Origin: AP-15 sp963797115
GTDB taxonomy: Bacteria > Pseudomonadota > Alphaproteobacteria > ATCC43930 > CGMCC-115725
Assembly (NCBI GenBank): GCA_963797115.1
Contig: CAWCOH010000005.1
Coordinates: 744,001-808,000, forward strand
Direction: 5' to 3'
DNA: 64,000 nt
Below, one piece after another: positions 8,262 to 16,846 of the stretch. Numbering within the stretch: position 1 is the stretch's first letter; every line of letters begins with the position of its first letter. The translations under genes and the position numbers were made by a program. The notes beneath the pieces are model-generated. The model did not search any database, was not told where the DNA came from, and worked only from the letters and a program-made list of their open reading frames with translations.

Positions 8262-9650
8262 ATGGCAAATGATGCGGGCGCCGCGCACGAGCTCTCGCCG
8301 ATCGAACAGCAGGCGCTCGACCATGTCTGGATCCACAGCGCCCGCTGGCTCGACCTCGCCGAGCGCGACGGCTTGCGGGTGATGGTGCGCGGCGAGGGCT
8401 GCCGGCTCTACGATGCGCAGGGCCGTTCCTATCTCGACGGGCTTTCCGGGCTCTACGTCGTCAATATCGGCCATGGCCGCGCTGAGATCGGCGAAGCAAT
8501 GGCCAGGCAGGCGCGGGAATTGGCCTATGTCTCGGCCGCGAGCTACACCAACCTCGCGGCCGTGCAGCTCGGCGACGTGCTCGCCGGGCTGACGCCGGGC
8601 GATCTCGACCGGTTCTTCTTCTGCTCGGGCGGCTCGGAAGCGATCGAGAGTGCCATGAAGATCGCCAAGCAGGTGCAGGCGATGCGCGGCTTCCCCAAGC
8701 GCTACAAGATCATCGCCCGCCGCGGCGGCTATCACGGCGCCACCTTTGGTGCCATGAGCATCACCTCCTCGCGCAACGAGAAATATTTCGGCCCGTTCAT
8801 GTACGGGGTCAGCTTCGTGCCGTCGCCGAACCGCTACCGCAACGAGTTCGGCGTCGAAGGGGAGGCGGGCGACCTGCTTTGCGCCGAGGCGATCGAGCAG
8901 GAGATCCTGGCGCAAGGACCGGAAACAGTGGCGGCGGTGATCGGCGAGCCCGTCTCGGTGTCGAACTCGAACCATGTCCCGTCGCCGCGCTATTGGCAGC
9001 GGGTGCGCGAGATCTGCGACAAGCATGGCGTGTTGCTGGTCATGGACGAGGTGATCAACGGGTTCGGTCGCACCGGGACGATGTTCGCGACCGAGCAGTT
9101 CGGCGTCGTGCCCGATCTGATGACGATGGCCAAGGGACTCTCTTCGGGCTACGCGCCGATCGCTGCGGTCGCGGTCGGCGAGGCGCTGTTCGACGAGTTC
9201 AAGAAGCAGGATGTGGCGCTCGCCCATCTCTTGACCTTTGGCGGTCAGGCGGTGTCGTGCGCCGCCGCACTCAAGAATATCGAGATCCTGCAGCGCGAGG
9301 AATTGCCGCAGCGCAGCGCCCAGCAGGGCAAGTATCTCCTCGGCCTGCTGCAGGAGCTGCGCTCGCACCCGACCGTGGGCGACGTGCGCGGGCTCGGCCT
9401 AATGTGCGCGGTCGAGCTGGTTAAGGACAAGGCGGCCAAGGAACCATTCGGCGTCGGTCCGGCCGCGGCGGGCCATCCCTATATTCGCCGCCTCTTGGAG
9501 CTGATGGAAGATCGTGGCCTGCTGACACGCGTCTTCATGGCGCTCCAGCTCTGCCCGCCGCTGGTGGTCAGCAAGGACGAGATCGATCAGATGGTCACGA
9601 TCGTCGATGAGAGCCTCTCGCTCGCCGAGCGGGAATTTGGTTTCGTCTGA
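8262..9650 (+). CDS. Class III omega-aminotransferase (beta-alanine/pyruvate type)
   Basis: This PLP fold type I enzyme transfers amino groups from omega-amino acids or amines to pyruvate or similar acceptors. The 462-residue length is typical. CSGGSEAIESAMK binds the cofactor phosphate, MDEV (Asp262) contacts the pyridine N, and the Schiff-base lysine is Lys291 in TMAKGLSSGYAP. I prefer the ATG at 8262, with GGAG seven bases upstream, over the upstream ATG at 8208. A crotonase gene follows after 14 bases, suggesting a shared catabolic operon. The exact substrate is not determinable. Confidence 0.92.
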   Translation: MANDAGAAHELSPIEQQALDHVWIHSARWLDLAERDGLRVMVRGEGCRLYDAQGRSYLDGLSGLYVVNIGHGRAEIGEAMARQARELAYVSAASYTNLAAVQLGDVLAGLTPGDLDRFFFCSGGSEAIESAMKIAKQVQAMRGFPKRYKIIARRGGYHGATFGAMSITSSRNEKYFGPFMYGVSFVPSPNRYRNEFGVEGEAGDLLCAEAIEQEILAQGPETVAAVIGEPVSVSNSNHVPSPRYWQRVREICDKHGVLLVMDEVINGFGRTGTMFATEQFGVVPDLMTMAKGLSSGYAPIAAVAVGEALFDEFKKQDVALAHLLTFGGQAVSCAAALKNIEILQREELPQRSAQQGKYLLGLLQELRSHPTVGDVRGLGLMCAVELVKDKAAKEPFGVGPAAAGHPYIRRLLELMEDRGLLTRVFMALQLCPPLVVSKDEIDQMVTIVDESLSLAEREFGFV

Positions 9651-9664
9651 GATTGGAGGAAAGA

Positions 9665-10441
9665 ATGACCTACGAGCATATCCTCGTCGATAAGGAAGAC
9701 GGCGTCGCGATCCTGACCCTCAACCGTCCGGACAAGCTCAATGCGATGAACCGAAAACTCGCGGCCGAGTTGCACGACGCGGTCAAACGCATGGATGCCG
9801 ACGAGACGATCGGCTGCATCGTCATCACCGGTGCGGGAACCCGGGCGTTTTCGGCCGGCGGCGACATCCACGAGCAGCGCGAGGACGACCGCCGCTACAC
9901 CGATCAGGAGTTGGACGCGGTCCGCCCGCCGCGCCGCGGCAATTATGAGATCGCCGCCTCGGCAAAGCCCACGATCGGCATGATCAACGGTCTGGCCTAT
10001 GGCGGTGCGGCGGTGCTCGCCTCCTCGCTCGACATGCGCGTCGGCTGCGAAGACACCCGCTTTCGCTTTCTTGCCGCCGCCTATGGCCGGATCAACAGCA
10101 CCTGGACCCTGCCCAACCAGGTCGGCTGGCCGATCGCCAAGGAATTGCTGTTCACGGCGCGCATCGTCGAAGCCGAAGAAGCCTACCGGATCGGTCTCCT
10201 GAATCACCTCGTGCCGCGCGATCAACTGCGGGCCAAGACCATGGAGCTCGCGCGCACGATTGCCGGCAACAACCGCGCTGCGGTGATGGGCATCAAGACG
10301 CTGCTACTGAAGCAGATGACACAGACCCTCGAAGAGCAATGGACCGAGGAACGGCATTTCACGACGCATGTCGTCCGCGGCGCCAGAGCCGAGGAAGCGT
10401 TCCCCGAATTCATCGCCCGCCACGGCCGCCCCCTCGAGTAA
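9665..10441 (+). CDS. Enoyl-CoA hydratase/isomerase (crotonase) family protein
   Basis: The 258-residue crotonase fold has NRPDKLNAMN at the N-terminus, the oxyanion segment AFSAGGDIHEQ and the second segment NGLAYGGAAVLASSLDMRVG. The position usually holding the first catalytic glutamate after GG is hydrophobic (GGAAVLASSLD), so a classical hydratase reaction is doubtful. Isomerase, hydrolase or decarboxylase chemistry is possible. A strong GGAGGAAAG precedes the ATG at 9665. The upstream TTG at 9653 lies in that Shine-Dalgarno and is not the start. It probably works with the aminotransferase on an acyl-CoA derivative. Confidence 0.88.
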   Translation: MTYEHILVDKEDGVAILTLNRPDKLNAMNRKLAAELHDAVKRMDADETIGCIVITGAGTRAFSAGGDIHEQREDDRRYTDQELDAVRPPRRGNYEIAASAKPTIGMINGLAYGGAAVLASSLDMRVGCEDTRFRFLAAAYGRINSTWTLPNQVGWPIAKELLFTARIVEAEEAYRIGLLNHLVPRDQLRAKTMELARTIAGNNRAAVMGIKTLLLKQMTQTLEEQWTEERHFTTHVVRGARAEEAFPEFIARHGRPLE

Positions 10442-10480
10442 CCCAGCGGCACAGGCGGACCACGGTCGGCCCACTCGGTT

Positions 10481-11677
10481 TCATGTCCCGACCGCTTGGG
10501 TGAGCCTTGCTGTGTTAGGGTCGTAAATACAGCCTGTTATTGTTCCCTCTCTTATTCTTTCAATGGCTTCATCGACGGCGAAAAGAGGGACAAGAAACCA
10601 TTCTCTCGGAACGATCGGTTGCCCGAACCGGTCTTTTATTTCGATGTCTAGGCGAGCAGGGCCAAAGATGCGATGGATCAGGTTTTCAAGCCTAGTCCGG
10701 TTGATGTTGTATAGCTCATAAGTCGCGACGATCTTGACATCGGCCATGAGGAAGGTCGGATCGAGGCGGGCATTGGCGATCCGGCGCGCGACATCGCCGC
10801 CGGTTACGCCGATCTTGTGCAGAATATCGCGATGCGCGGCGACGGCCGGATCATCGGATTTGCTGCGCAGCACATAGACGATGCCGCTGGCCTCGTCCCC
10901 TTCTTCATTCTGATCGGCGAAGAGTGGTCCTGCCGAGGGCTCGATAATCCGCCGGCCGGCGGGGTCCTGTTGCAGCGCCTTTTGAAGGGACCGCATGAGC
11001 AAATTGCTCTCGGTCCCGTTGTCGAAAATCACCCGAAGCCGGGCGTCTATGTTGCCATGCTCGTTGGTAAACGGCTCCTCCATCGCCGCGACGTAGGCTT
11101 TTTGGCCGCCCAGGATATAGAACCGTCCCGGCGCGATCTCGGACTTGCGCTCGAACCGCCTAGTCTGCCGCAAGCCCGTGCCGAGTTCCTTCTGAATCTG
11201 CTCGAACAGAGGCTTGAAGCTGTCGAAATCCTCGCACTTCTGGCGATTGGCGATCTCCTCGGCGGCACGCTTCTCCGCAGCCGAACGCACGTGCCGGAGT
11301 TCGGTGATGTCGGCTGGCGCAGCGGCTTCGACCCCGAGCTGGGCCAGAAGCTCGTCATCGTCGAGCTCGTCGGGGGTGCTTACCGGGGCAGGCTCGGGGC
11401 CCGCGAGAAGCCCTTGATGGTCGAGGGCCTCAAGCAGGGCACGGCAGTCGGCCAGCGCGCGAAGGCGATGGAGACGCACGGCGTATAGTCGCTCGAAGAT
11501 ATCACACCCCTCGCCATGCTGCGGAACGTGGCCATGCTGTTCGACGAAACGCTGAATCTCCTCGAAGCCGGCGATGATCCGCTCCTCGCGGGCCGTCCGG
11601 CTTGCACCCCTGCTTGTCTCGACCTCGACGCCAAGCTCTTCGAGAAGCGCATCGTCCCCATCAGTGAACCTAGGCAC
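10481..11677 (-). CDS. GIY-YIG (T5orf172-like) nuclease of the defence island
   Basis: The C-terminal third (about residues 265-350) reads GIVYVLRSKS, then HKIGVTGGDVARRI, then NRTRLENLIHRIF, which are the tyrosine, glycine/arginine and glutamate elements of a GIY-YIG/T5orf172 nuclease. The N-terminal ~250 residues are acidic and helical with two similar D/E-rich patches (DDALLEELGVE and DDELLAQLGVE) that look like an internal repeat. The GTG start at 11677 overlaps the helicase stop by eight bases, so the two are coupled. This suggests a helicase-nuclease pair. DNA cleavage is inferred from the fold. Confidence 0.8.
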   Translation of the reverse strand: MPRFTDGDDALLEELGVEVETSRGASRTAREERIIAGFEEIQRFVEQHGHVPQHGEGCDIFERLYAVRLHRLRALADCRALLEALDHQGLLAGPEPAPVSTPDELDDDELLAQLGVEAAAPADITELRHVRSAAEKRAAEEIANRQKCEDFDSFKPLFEQIQKELGTGLRQTRRFERKSEIAPGRFYILGGQKAYVAAMEEPFTNEHGNIDARLRVIFDNGTESNLLMRSLQKALQQDPAGRRIIEPSAGPLFADQNEEGDEASGIVYVLRSKSDDPAVAAHRDILHKIGVTGGDVARRIANARLDPTFLMADVKIVATYELYNINRTRLENLIHRIFGPARLDIEIKDRFGQPIVPREWFLVPLFAVDEAIERIREGTITGCIYDPNTARLTQAVGT

Positions 11678-13931
11678 GCGCAGCCTCCGCCCTCATGCGG
11701 GCAAGGAAGGCCACGCCCTCGGCCATGCGCTTTTCCCAAGCGTCAGGCGATGTGATCGAGGGCAGCCGGCCGCGCTCCTGCTTGAATTTCAAGGCCCGCT
11801 TCGCAAGGTCCCGCGCTTCCTCGATCGTGAGGTTGATGCGCTTGCCTTCAATCACGGCGTGGACTTGCTTCAGGCTCTCCTCGCTCATGGTCTTGGCGAG
11901 AATGGCGTAGGCTGCCCCGAAGGGGTTGATCCGGTCGATGAGGTCGATGTCTAGATCGCGCACGTCCATGGCGAACCTGCGCACACCCTCGATGAACGCA
12001 GTATTCGGGCTCTTCTCGCCATCACTCTCGGTTCCGCCCAAGGCAACCTCCTTGGCCTTCTGTGTGAGGTTGAGGGCGGCGACGGCGTGCTGTCGCACCG
12101 CTTCCTGATCCTCTTCGTCCAGCTCGGGGTACTTGTCCTTGATGATCTTGCCCATGCGGACCTGGGTCAACTCCTCCGCCACGAGCTCCTTATCGAATAG
12201 ACCACGCTCAATGGCAGTCTTGTCCTGGACGAACGCAGCGATGACTTCGTTGAGGTCCTGCTGGCAGATGCGCTGCGCCTCCCCGCTCTTCGGCGCGACA
12301 AGACCTTTGATCTCGATCTGGAACCTTCCGTTCTCCTCGTTGAAGCCGACATTGCACTTGTTCGGGTCGTAGCCGTCTTCGCCGTAGTCGAACCCGGGGG
12401 TCGGACCGGTGTTCGGATTCTTGGGCTTGAACTCGAAGCGCGGCGCTAGCACCTGCTCCATCAATAGGCTCGCCGCGATGGCCTTCAGTGTGTCGTTGAC
12501 TGCTTCGGTGACGGCCTCTTCGGAGGCGTCCGGCTCGGCGATGAGGTTGGTGAAGCGGGCGCGGATTTTGCCCGGCGCGTCGCGGGTGGCGCGGCCGATG
12601 ATCTGCACGATCTCGGTGAGGCTCGACCGATACCCGACGGTCAACGCATGCTCGCACCAAATCCAGTCGAAGCCCTCCTTCGCCATGCCGAGGGCGATGA
12701 CGATGTCCACATGGTCGCGATTGTTCTTCTGCGCGGGGTCCTTCAGCGCAGCCGAAACCCGGTCGCGCTTGGCGGGGGCGTCGTCAACTAGGTCCGCAAT
12801 TCGGAGTATACGGTCAGACATTCTGACCAGATGGAATCCTGTTGCAGCGTCAACGCCCTCCCAACTGCCCAGACCGCTAAGTATGTCCTCCATTTCTTTG
12901 ATCTTATCCTTCGTAATCTCGCGCGAGTTCACATTCGGAATGTGTATAATTGTCTTCTCATTTGGGGAAAGGACATCAAATATCTTCCCCTTTGACCCAT
13001 CACTCTCACGCAGGTAGGAGCCTGAGTAAAAATAGTACCCAATATCGAGCTGCTTCAGATATTCGTAGCCGTTAAGCTGCTCATAGTAGGTAAAAGTGAC
13101 CGTATCGAACCTCGCTTCGTCCTGCGGCGCGAGAACCGCTTCGGCGTCCCCCCGGAAATAGGAGCCGGTCATCGCCACGACATGCACCTGGTCGCGGGCG
13201 ATGAACTGGCCGAGATGCAGACCGAGCTTGTTGTCGGGGTTGGCGGAGACGTGGTGGAACTCGTCCACCGCGATCAGCCGGTCGTCGAAAGCTTCGACCC
13301 CGAACCTGTCCACGGCGAAGCGGAAGGTCGCATGAGTGCAGACCAACACCTTGTCGTCGCTATCGAGAAAGGCTCGGACCGAAGCGACCTTGCCGCCATT
13401 GTCCGAGCCGGGCGCATCGCAGAGGTTCCACTTTGGCGCCACACGCCAGTCGGCCCAAAAGCCGAATTGGGTCAGCGGCTCGTCATGGAAGCTGGCGCCG
13501 ATGGCTCTCTCGGGCACGACGATGATCGCTTGGCGGAGCCCTTGATTTTGGAGCTTGTCGAGGACGATGAACATCAGCGCCCGGCTTTTGCCCGAAGCCG
13601 GCGGCGACTTGATCAGAAGGTATTGCTCGCCCCGCTTCTCAAAGGCGCGCTCCTGCATCGGCCGCATGCCGAGCGCGTTGGCTTTCGTCGAGATGCCGTT
13701 ACGGGCGTAAGTGACTGAAACGGCCGGTACCGCGAACTTTCTTGTCGAGCTGCCAACCACGTGCGTGCTCGCTCCTGAAAGGGCAGAAAGGCCCGGCACG
13801 GTGAGCTTCGCCTTCTTGAAGAATTCCTCATCGGCCTCGGGAATATCCGAGGTGTCGATGTCCTCGTCCGCGATTGCCGTGATCTCAGCAAGCCGCTTTT
13901 TTGAGATAGGCATCAAAGTGTTTCCGTTCAT
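11670..13931 (-). CDS. DEAD/DEAH helicase with BrnA-derived N-terminus
   Basis: This superfamily 2 helicase has Walker A PPASGKS (about residue 112 from this start), motif II DEFHH, motif III TGSYF and motif VI QIIGRATRD. It is a type III-restriction-like or SSL2-like ATPase. The first ~45 residues (PISKKRLAEIT, then DIDTSDIPEADEEFFKKAKL) are the N-terminal half of a BrnA antitoxin, directly after a BrnT-like gene. The remainder of BrnA is missing and helicase sequence follows in frame. The native helicase start may be downstream, near the GMRPMQERAFEKR segment. The gene overlaps the GIY-YIG gene. Confidence 0.85.
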   Translation of the reverse strand: MNGNTLMPISKKRLAEITAIADEDIDTSDIPEADEEFFKKAKLTVPGLSALSGASTHVVGSSTRKFAVPAVSVTYARNGISTKANALGMRPMQERAFEKRGEQYLLIKSPPASGKSRALMFIVLDKLQNQGLRQAIIVVPERAIGASFHDEPLTQFGFWADWRVAPKWNLCDAPGSDNGGKVASVRAFLDSDDKVLVCTHATFRFAVDRFGVEAFDDRLIAVDEFHHVSANPDNKLGLHLGQFIARDQVHVVAMTGSYFRGDAEAVLAPQDEARFDTVTFTYYEQLNGYEYLKQLDIGYYFYSGSYLRESDGSKGKIFDVLSPNEKTIIHIPNVNSREITKDKIKEMEDILSGLGSWEGVDAATGFHLVRMSDRILRIADLVDDAPAKRDRVSAALKDPAQKNNRDHVDIVIALGMAKEGFDWIWCEHALTVGYRSSLTEIVQIIGRATRDAPGKIRARFTNLIAEPDASEEAVTEAVNDTLKAIAASLLMEQVLAPRFEFKPKNPNTGPTPGFDYGEDGYDPNKCNVGFNEENGRFQIEIKGLVAPKSGEAQRICQQDLNEVIAAFVQDKTAIERGLFDKELVAEELTQVRMGKIIKDKYPELDEEDQEAVRQHAVAALNLTQKAKEVALGGTESDGEKSPNTAFIEGVRRFAMDVRDLDIDLIDRINPFGAAYAILAKTMSEESLKQVHAVIEGKRINLTIEEARDLAKRALKFKQERGRLPSITSPDAWEKRMAEGVAFLARMRAEAARA

Positions 13932-14173
13932 TTCTGGTCGCTTTACGCGCGCTGATGATCCGTGTGACCCCATCCCGATCCGTATGGACAACGCAGGCTA
14001 CCACTACTCCACCAATGAGACCGTAGCTGCGCTCTCTGACTTCGCTCTGGTGCCCTTCGTCTTCAAGTGAGAGCACAGGACCCTCGAAGATTGTGGAGGC
14101 TTCCTCAAAGCTCGATTCCATGCTTGCGCTGATTAGTGAGGTTCTTTTCCTCGTCCCACTCAAACCGGCTCAT
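13885..14173 (-). CDS. brnT: BrnT-like toxin, frameshifted
   Basis: The N-terminus from the ATG at 14173 reads SRFEWDEEKNLTNQRKHG, the BrnT signature. The rest reads FEEASTIFEGPVLSLEDE and IISARKATRNERKHFDAYL in another frame. Dropping one base near 14112 (plus-strand AAAGCTCGATTCC) joins them as KHGISFEEAST. BrnT is a small ribonuclease toxin silenced by BrnA. The expected brnA follows but is truncated and fused to a helicase. If the frameshift is real the toxin is dead, which would fit loss of a full antitoxin. Confidence 0.8.
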
Positions 14174-14214
14174 CTGGCCGTCTTTAAGATCTTATCGGGG
14201 TCATTAAACCGTCG

Positions 14215-14303
14215 TTCCCGCGAAAGCAGGAACCCAGGGCCGACGACGGAGCGGTTGCCCCCTGTTCATGCCAGGGGCAGGCTCTGGACCCCCGCTTTCG
14301 CGC
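14215..14303. repeat. Imperfect inverted repeat (CCCGCGAAAGC type)
   Basis: Left arm CCCGCGAAAGCAGGAACCCAG (14217-14237) pairs imperfectly with CTGGACCCCCGCTTTCGCG (14284-14302), enclosing about 45 bases. Elements with this sequence are frequent as scattered intergenic hairpins in alphaproteobacteria. No ORF is associated. Confidence 0.55.
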
Positions 14304-14350
14304 TAGGGCATGCAGACATTACACCCCCCACAAACCCCTCGAGCGCGCCT

Positions 14351-14496
14351 TGGCCCTCTCCGCCCGCTTGCGGGGGGAGAGGGAGGGGCTCGGCGCGGCA
14401 GCGTCGGGAGGGTGAGGTGGGTCGCGACGCCGCTCCGAACTCTGGGCTCCCCCCACCTCACCCCGACCCTCTCCGCCCCCAAGGGCGCAGAGGGGG
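14351..14496. repeat. Composite GC-rich palindromic repeat
   Basis: Two head-on units of the CCCTCTCCGCCCGC / GCGGGGGGAGAGGG type, the first at 14351-14420 and the second at 14450-14496, related to those at 5024, 21232 and 50781. The IS630 element begins 33 bases further on. Together with 14215-14303 it fills the gene-free stretch 14174-14526. Confidence 0.7.
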
Positions 14497-14528
14497 ACAT
14501 TTGGCCGAGGAGATTTGTACATACCCTA

Positions 14529-15669
14529 GTGTCTAATTGCGTTAATAGACGATATTAAGTAGGATGCCTCGGGTGAGCATACCAGCTGAGGTGTCCGATG
14601 GCACGAGTGGCGATTGCGCTGAGCTGCACAGCGGAGCAGAGAGCTGAGCTGATGGCGCTGGCGCGCAGTCGGACGGAGGAGGCGCGTCTGGTGGAACGGG
14701 CCAAGATCGTGTTGGCGTGCCTGGAGGGTAAGCGCAACGACGCGGTTGGTCGCGAACTTGGGGTGCGCCCGAATACGGTTGGTCAGTGGCGCAAGCGCTT
14801 TGCGGCGGCGGGACTGGCCGGGTTGCGCGATCGGGTGCGGCCGGGCAAGACCCCGAAATATGGCGCCGATCTGCGCCTGCGGGTTCTGCACCAACTGGAA
14901 TTGCCGCCCCCCAAGGGATCGGCCAGCTGGGACGGCGCGTCGGTGGCGGCGGCCCTGGGCGTCTCGGACGATGCGATATGGCGCTTGTTGCGCAAGGAAG
15001 GGGTGCAACTGCGCCGCCGGCGCTCGTGGTGCGTCAGCACCGACCAACAATTTGCCGCCAAAGCCGCCGATATCATCGGGCTCTATCTGAACCCGCCGCA
15101 ACATGCGCTGGTCTTGAGCGTCGACGAGAAGCCGACGATCCAGGCGCTGGAGCGGGCCCGGGGGTATGTGCTGACCAGCAGCGGCAAGGTTGTTCAAGGC
15201 CTCAAGAGCACCTACAAACGGCATGGCACGGTCAACTTGTTCGCGGCGCTCGAAGTCGCCACCGGCCTCATTCGCGGCAAGACCACCCAGACCAAGAAGC
15301 GCGTCGATTTCCAAGCATTTATGACCGAACTCGTCGCCGAGCACCCGCCCGATCGCGCGATCCATGTCATCCTCGACAACCTCTCCACCCACAAGAAGAA
15401 CGATGCCTGGTTGGCGGCGCACCCCAACGTCACCTTCCACTTCACTCCGACCTCGGCCAGCTGGCTCAACCAAGTGGAGATCTGGTTTGGCATCTTCAGC
15501 CGAAAGGCCCTGGCCGGCGCCAGCTTTGCCGGCGTCGAGCAACTCGCTCAGGCGATCCGCGACTTCACCGAAGCCTACAACCGCAACGCCGCGCCCTTCC
15601 TCTGGCGCAAGCGCGAGGTCAAGGGTGCCCAGTTACGGTATACTATCGTTAACCTACGCAATTAGACAC
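14529..15669 (+). mobile_element. IS630-family insertion sequence, complete
   Basis: Both ends carry the terminal inverted repeat GTGTCTAATTGCGT with a mismatch further in. TA dinucleotides at 14527-14528 and 15670-15671 are the target duplication typical of IS630/Tc1 elements. The single transposase gene is intact. The element sits between the BrnT-like gene and the RelBE-like pair, inside the defence-like island. Confidence 0.92.
14598..15665 (+). CDS. IS630-family transposase
   Basis: This is a 355-residue DDE transposase. The N-terminal helix-turn-helix (about residues 25-100) includes RELGVRPNTVGQWRKRF. The catalytic triad is Asp in LSVDEKPT (about 176), Asp in HVILDNLSTHK (about 260) and Glu in SWLNQVEIWFG (about 297). 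Its stop codon lies inside the right terminal repeat. The frame is intact, so the element may still be active. A long minus-strand frame opposite it is only a shadow. Confidence 0.95.
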   Translation: MARVAIALSCTAEQRAELMALARSRTEEARLVERAKIVLACLEGKRNDAVGRELGVRPNTVGQWRKRFAAAGLAGLRDRVRPGKTPKYGADLRLRVLHQLELPPPKGSASWDGASVAAALGVSDDAIWRLLRKEGVQLRRRRSWCVSTDQQFAAKAADIIGLYLNPPQHALVLSVDEKPTIQALERARGYVLTSSGKVVQGLKSTYKRHGTVNLFAALEVATGLIRGKTTQTKKRVDFQAFMTELVAEHPPDRAIHVILDNLSTHKKNDAWLAAHPNVTFHFTPTSASWLNQVEIWFGIFSRKALAGASFAGVEQLAQAIRDFTEAYNRNAAPFLWRKREVKGAQLRYTIVNLRN

Positions 15670-15794
15670 TAGCGTGAAAGCGGGGGGCGACGAACAGTGT
15701 CTCGATATGAACCGATCGCTTCAGGGACGGCGTTCGCATGTCGGACGCCTTCGCATGTAAGTGACCGAAACGGAAAAGACGGCGCGGGCTTCGG

Positions 15795-16112
15795 TCATTC
15801 CTGGAACAATTCGCTATGGGTGCCGGCGCGGACGAACACGATGCCGCCATTACGGCCCATCGCGTCATCCACGCGGTAAATCAGCAGAAAATCGCCGCCG
15901 ACATGGCATTCGCGATAGCTTGCCCATTGACCCTTGAGGGGGTGGTCCTTCCACTCCGGCCCGAGGGGCGCGTCATTCGCGATCAACAGCATCATCACTT
16001 CCTTAAGGCGGCGCATGTCGTATCGGCCGGACCGCGACAGCCGCTCCCAATCCTTGAGAAAGCTCTTCGCGTAATCGACCTCCCGCGGGAACGGCGCACG
16101 CTTAGCGGGCAC
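15795..16112 (-). CDS. RelE/YafQ-like mRNA interferase toxin
   Basis: The 105-residue protein reads DYAKSFLKDWERLSRSGRYDMRRL, then PEWKDHPLKGQW, YRECHVGGDFLLIYR and FVRAGTHSELF. This is the pattern of YafQ/RelE toxins, in which histidines in the core and C-terminus support ribosome-dependent mRNA cleavage. The GTG start at 16112 overlaps the 3' end of the upstream antitoxin gene by eleven bases, the usual antitoxin-toxin arrangement. Assignment to the YafQ branch rests on the DHxLxG and CH motifs. Confidence 0.87.
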   Translation of the reverse strand: MPAKRAPFPREVDYAKSFLKDWERLSRSGRYDMRRLKEVMMLLIANDAPLGPEWKDHPLKGQWASYRECHVGGDFLLIYRVDDAMGRNGGIVFVRAGTHSELFQE

Positions 16113-16383
16113 TGTTTTTGTCGAGGTCGGCGAAAAGCGCCTCCATGTCGCGGAAGCGGAGCTTCCCCGAGCGGATGATCTCTTCCGCCTCCGCCATCGC
16201 CGCACGCGTCTCGGCGTTCGGCACTTTCAGTTCGAGCGGAAACGCCTGGTCGGCGGCGATGCGGTGAAACAGCAGACGCACCGCATCGGAGGCCGAGAGG
16301 CCCATCGCCTCCAGCGCGGCCGTCGCCTTTGCTTTCACCTCATTATCGATGCGGACATGCAGCATCGAGCTCTGTGCGCCCAT
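16102..16383 (-). CDS. RelB/DinJ-family antitoxin
   Basis: The 93-residue protein has a ribbon-helix-helix N-terminus (MLHVRIDNEVKAKATAALEAMGLSASDAVRLLFHRI) typical of DinJ/RelB, followed by a charged tail that would bind the toxin. A perfect GGAGGA lies five bases before the ATG at 16383. It overlaps the toxin gene and is expected to repress the pair through an upstream operator. Confidence 0.88.
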   Translation of the reverse strand: MGAQSSMLHVRIDNEVKAKATAALEAMGLSASDAVRLLFHRIAADQAFPLELKVPNAETRAAMAEAEEIIRSGKLRFRDMEALFADLDKNSAR

Positions 16384-16434
16384 CCCAATCCTCCGTGTCT
16401 CAAATGAGAGACATGGCTCCCGGTTTGTCCGCTG

Positions 16435-16821
16435 TCAAGCCATGTCAGCGGGGAGGGTTGAGGGGCGAGGGGTGAGTTTCTGCCGCAGCACGTTGAGCAT
16501 GCGGCTGAGTTCGTCCGCCAGAGCGAGGGCGGGATCGGCGGCTTGCGGCGGCAGCAATCCAACTTGGCTGGCGAGCAACAAAAACGTCTCCGTCTCGGCG
16601 AGCGATCCGCGGGCGATGCTGATGAAATTCGCGTAGTCTTTCCGGGTCGCCCGCTGATAGCCCTCCGCGATGTTTGCCGGAACCGAAGCTGCCGCACGGA
16701 GCATTTGGGAGGTCATCCGGTATTGTTCCTCCCTTGGCATCAGCGTCGCCAGCTTGTAAACCTGCGTGGCCAGTTCCATGCCCTTGATCCAGACCTTCAG
16801 GTCTCGATAGCCCCTCGTCAT
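16435..16821 (-). CDS. Four-helix-bundle protein (S23/IVP family)
   Basis: The 128-residue protein starts RGYRDLKVWIKGMELA and contains RAAASVPANIAEGYQRATRKDY, the hallmark of the family first found in 23S rRNA intervening sequences. Its molecular role is unknown. Here it sits between a DNA methyltransferase gene and a RelBE pair. I chose the ATG at 16821 because it follows a purine-rich GGTGGGGGAA; the GTG at 16830 is part of that segment. Confidence 0.85.
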   Translation of the reverse strand: MTRGYRDLKVWIKGMELATQVYKLATLMPREEQYRMTSQMLRAAASVPANIAEGYQRATRKDYANFISIARGSLAETETFLLLASQVGLLPPQAADPALALADELSRMLNVLRQKLTPRPSTLPADMA

Positions 16822-16846
16822 TTCCCCCACCTCTATACCCTCCTCC

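Noticed and set aside
14526..15542. 338-codon minus-strand frame inside the IS630 element
   Set aside because: The plus strand encodes the transposase with its DDE triad; this is its shadow.
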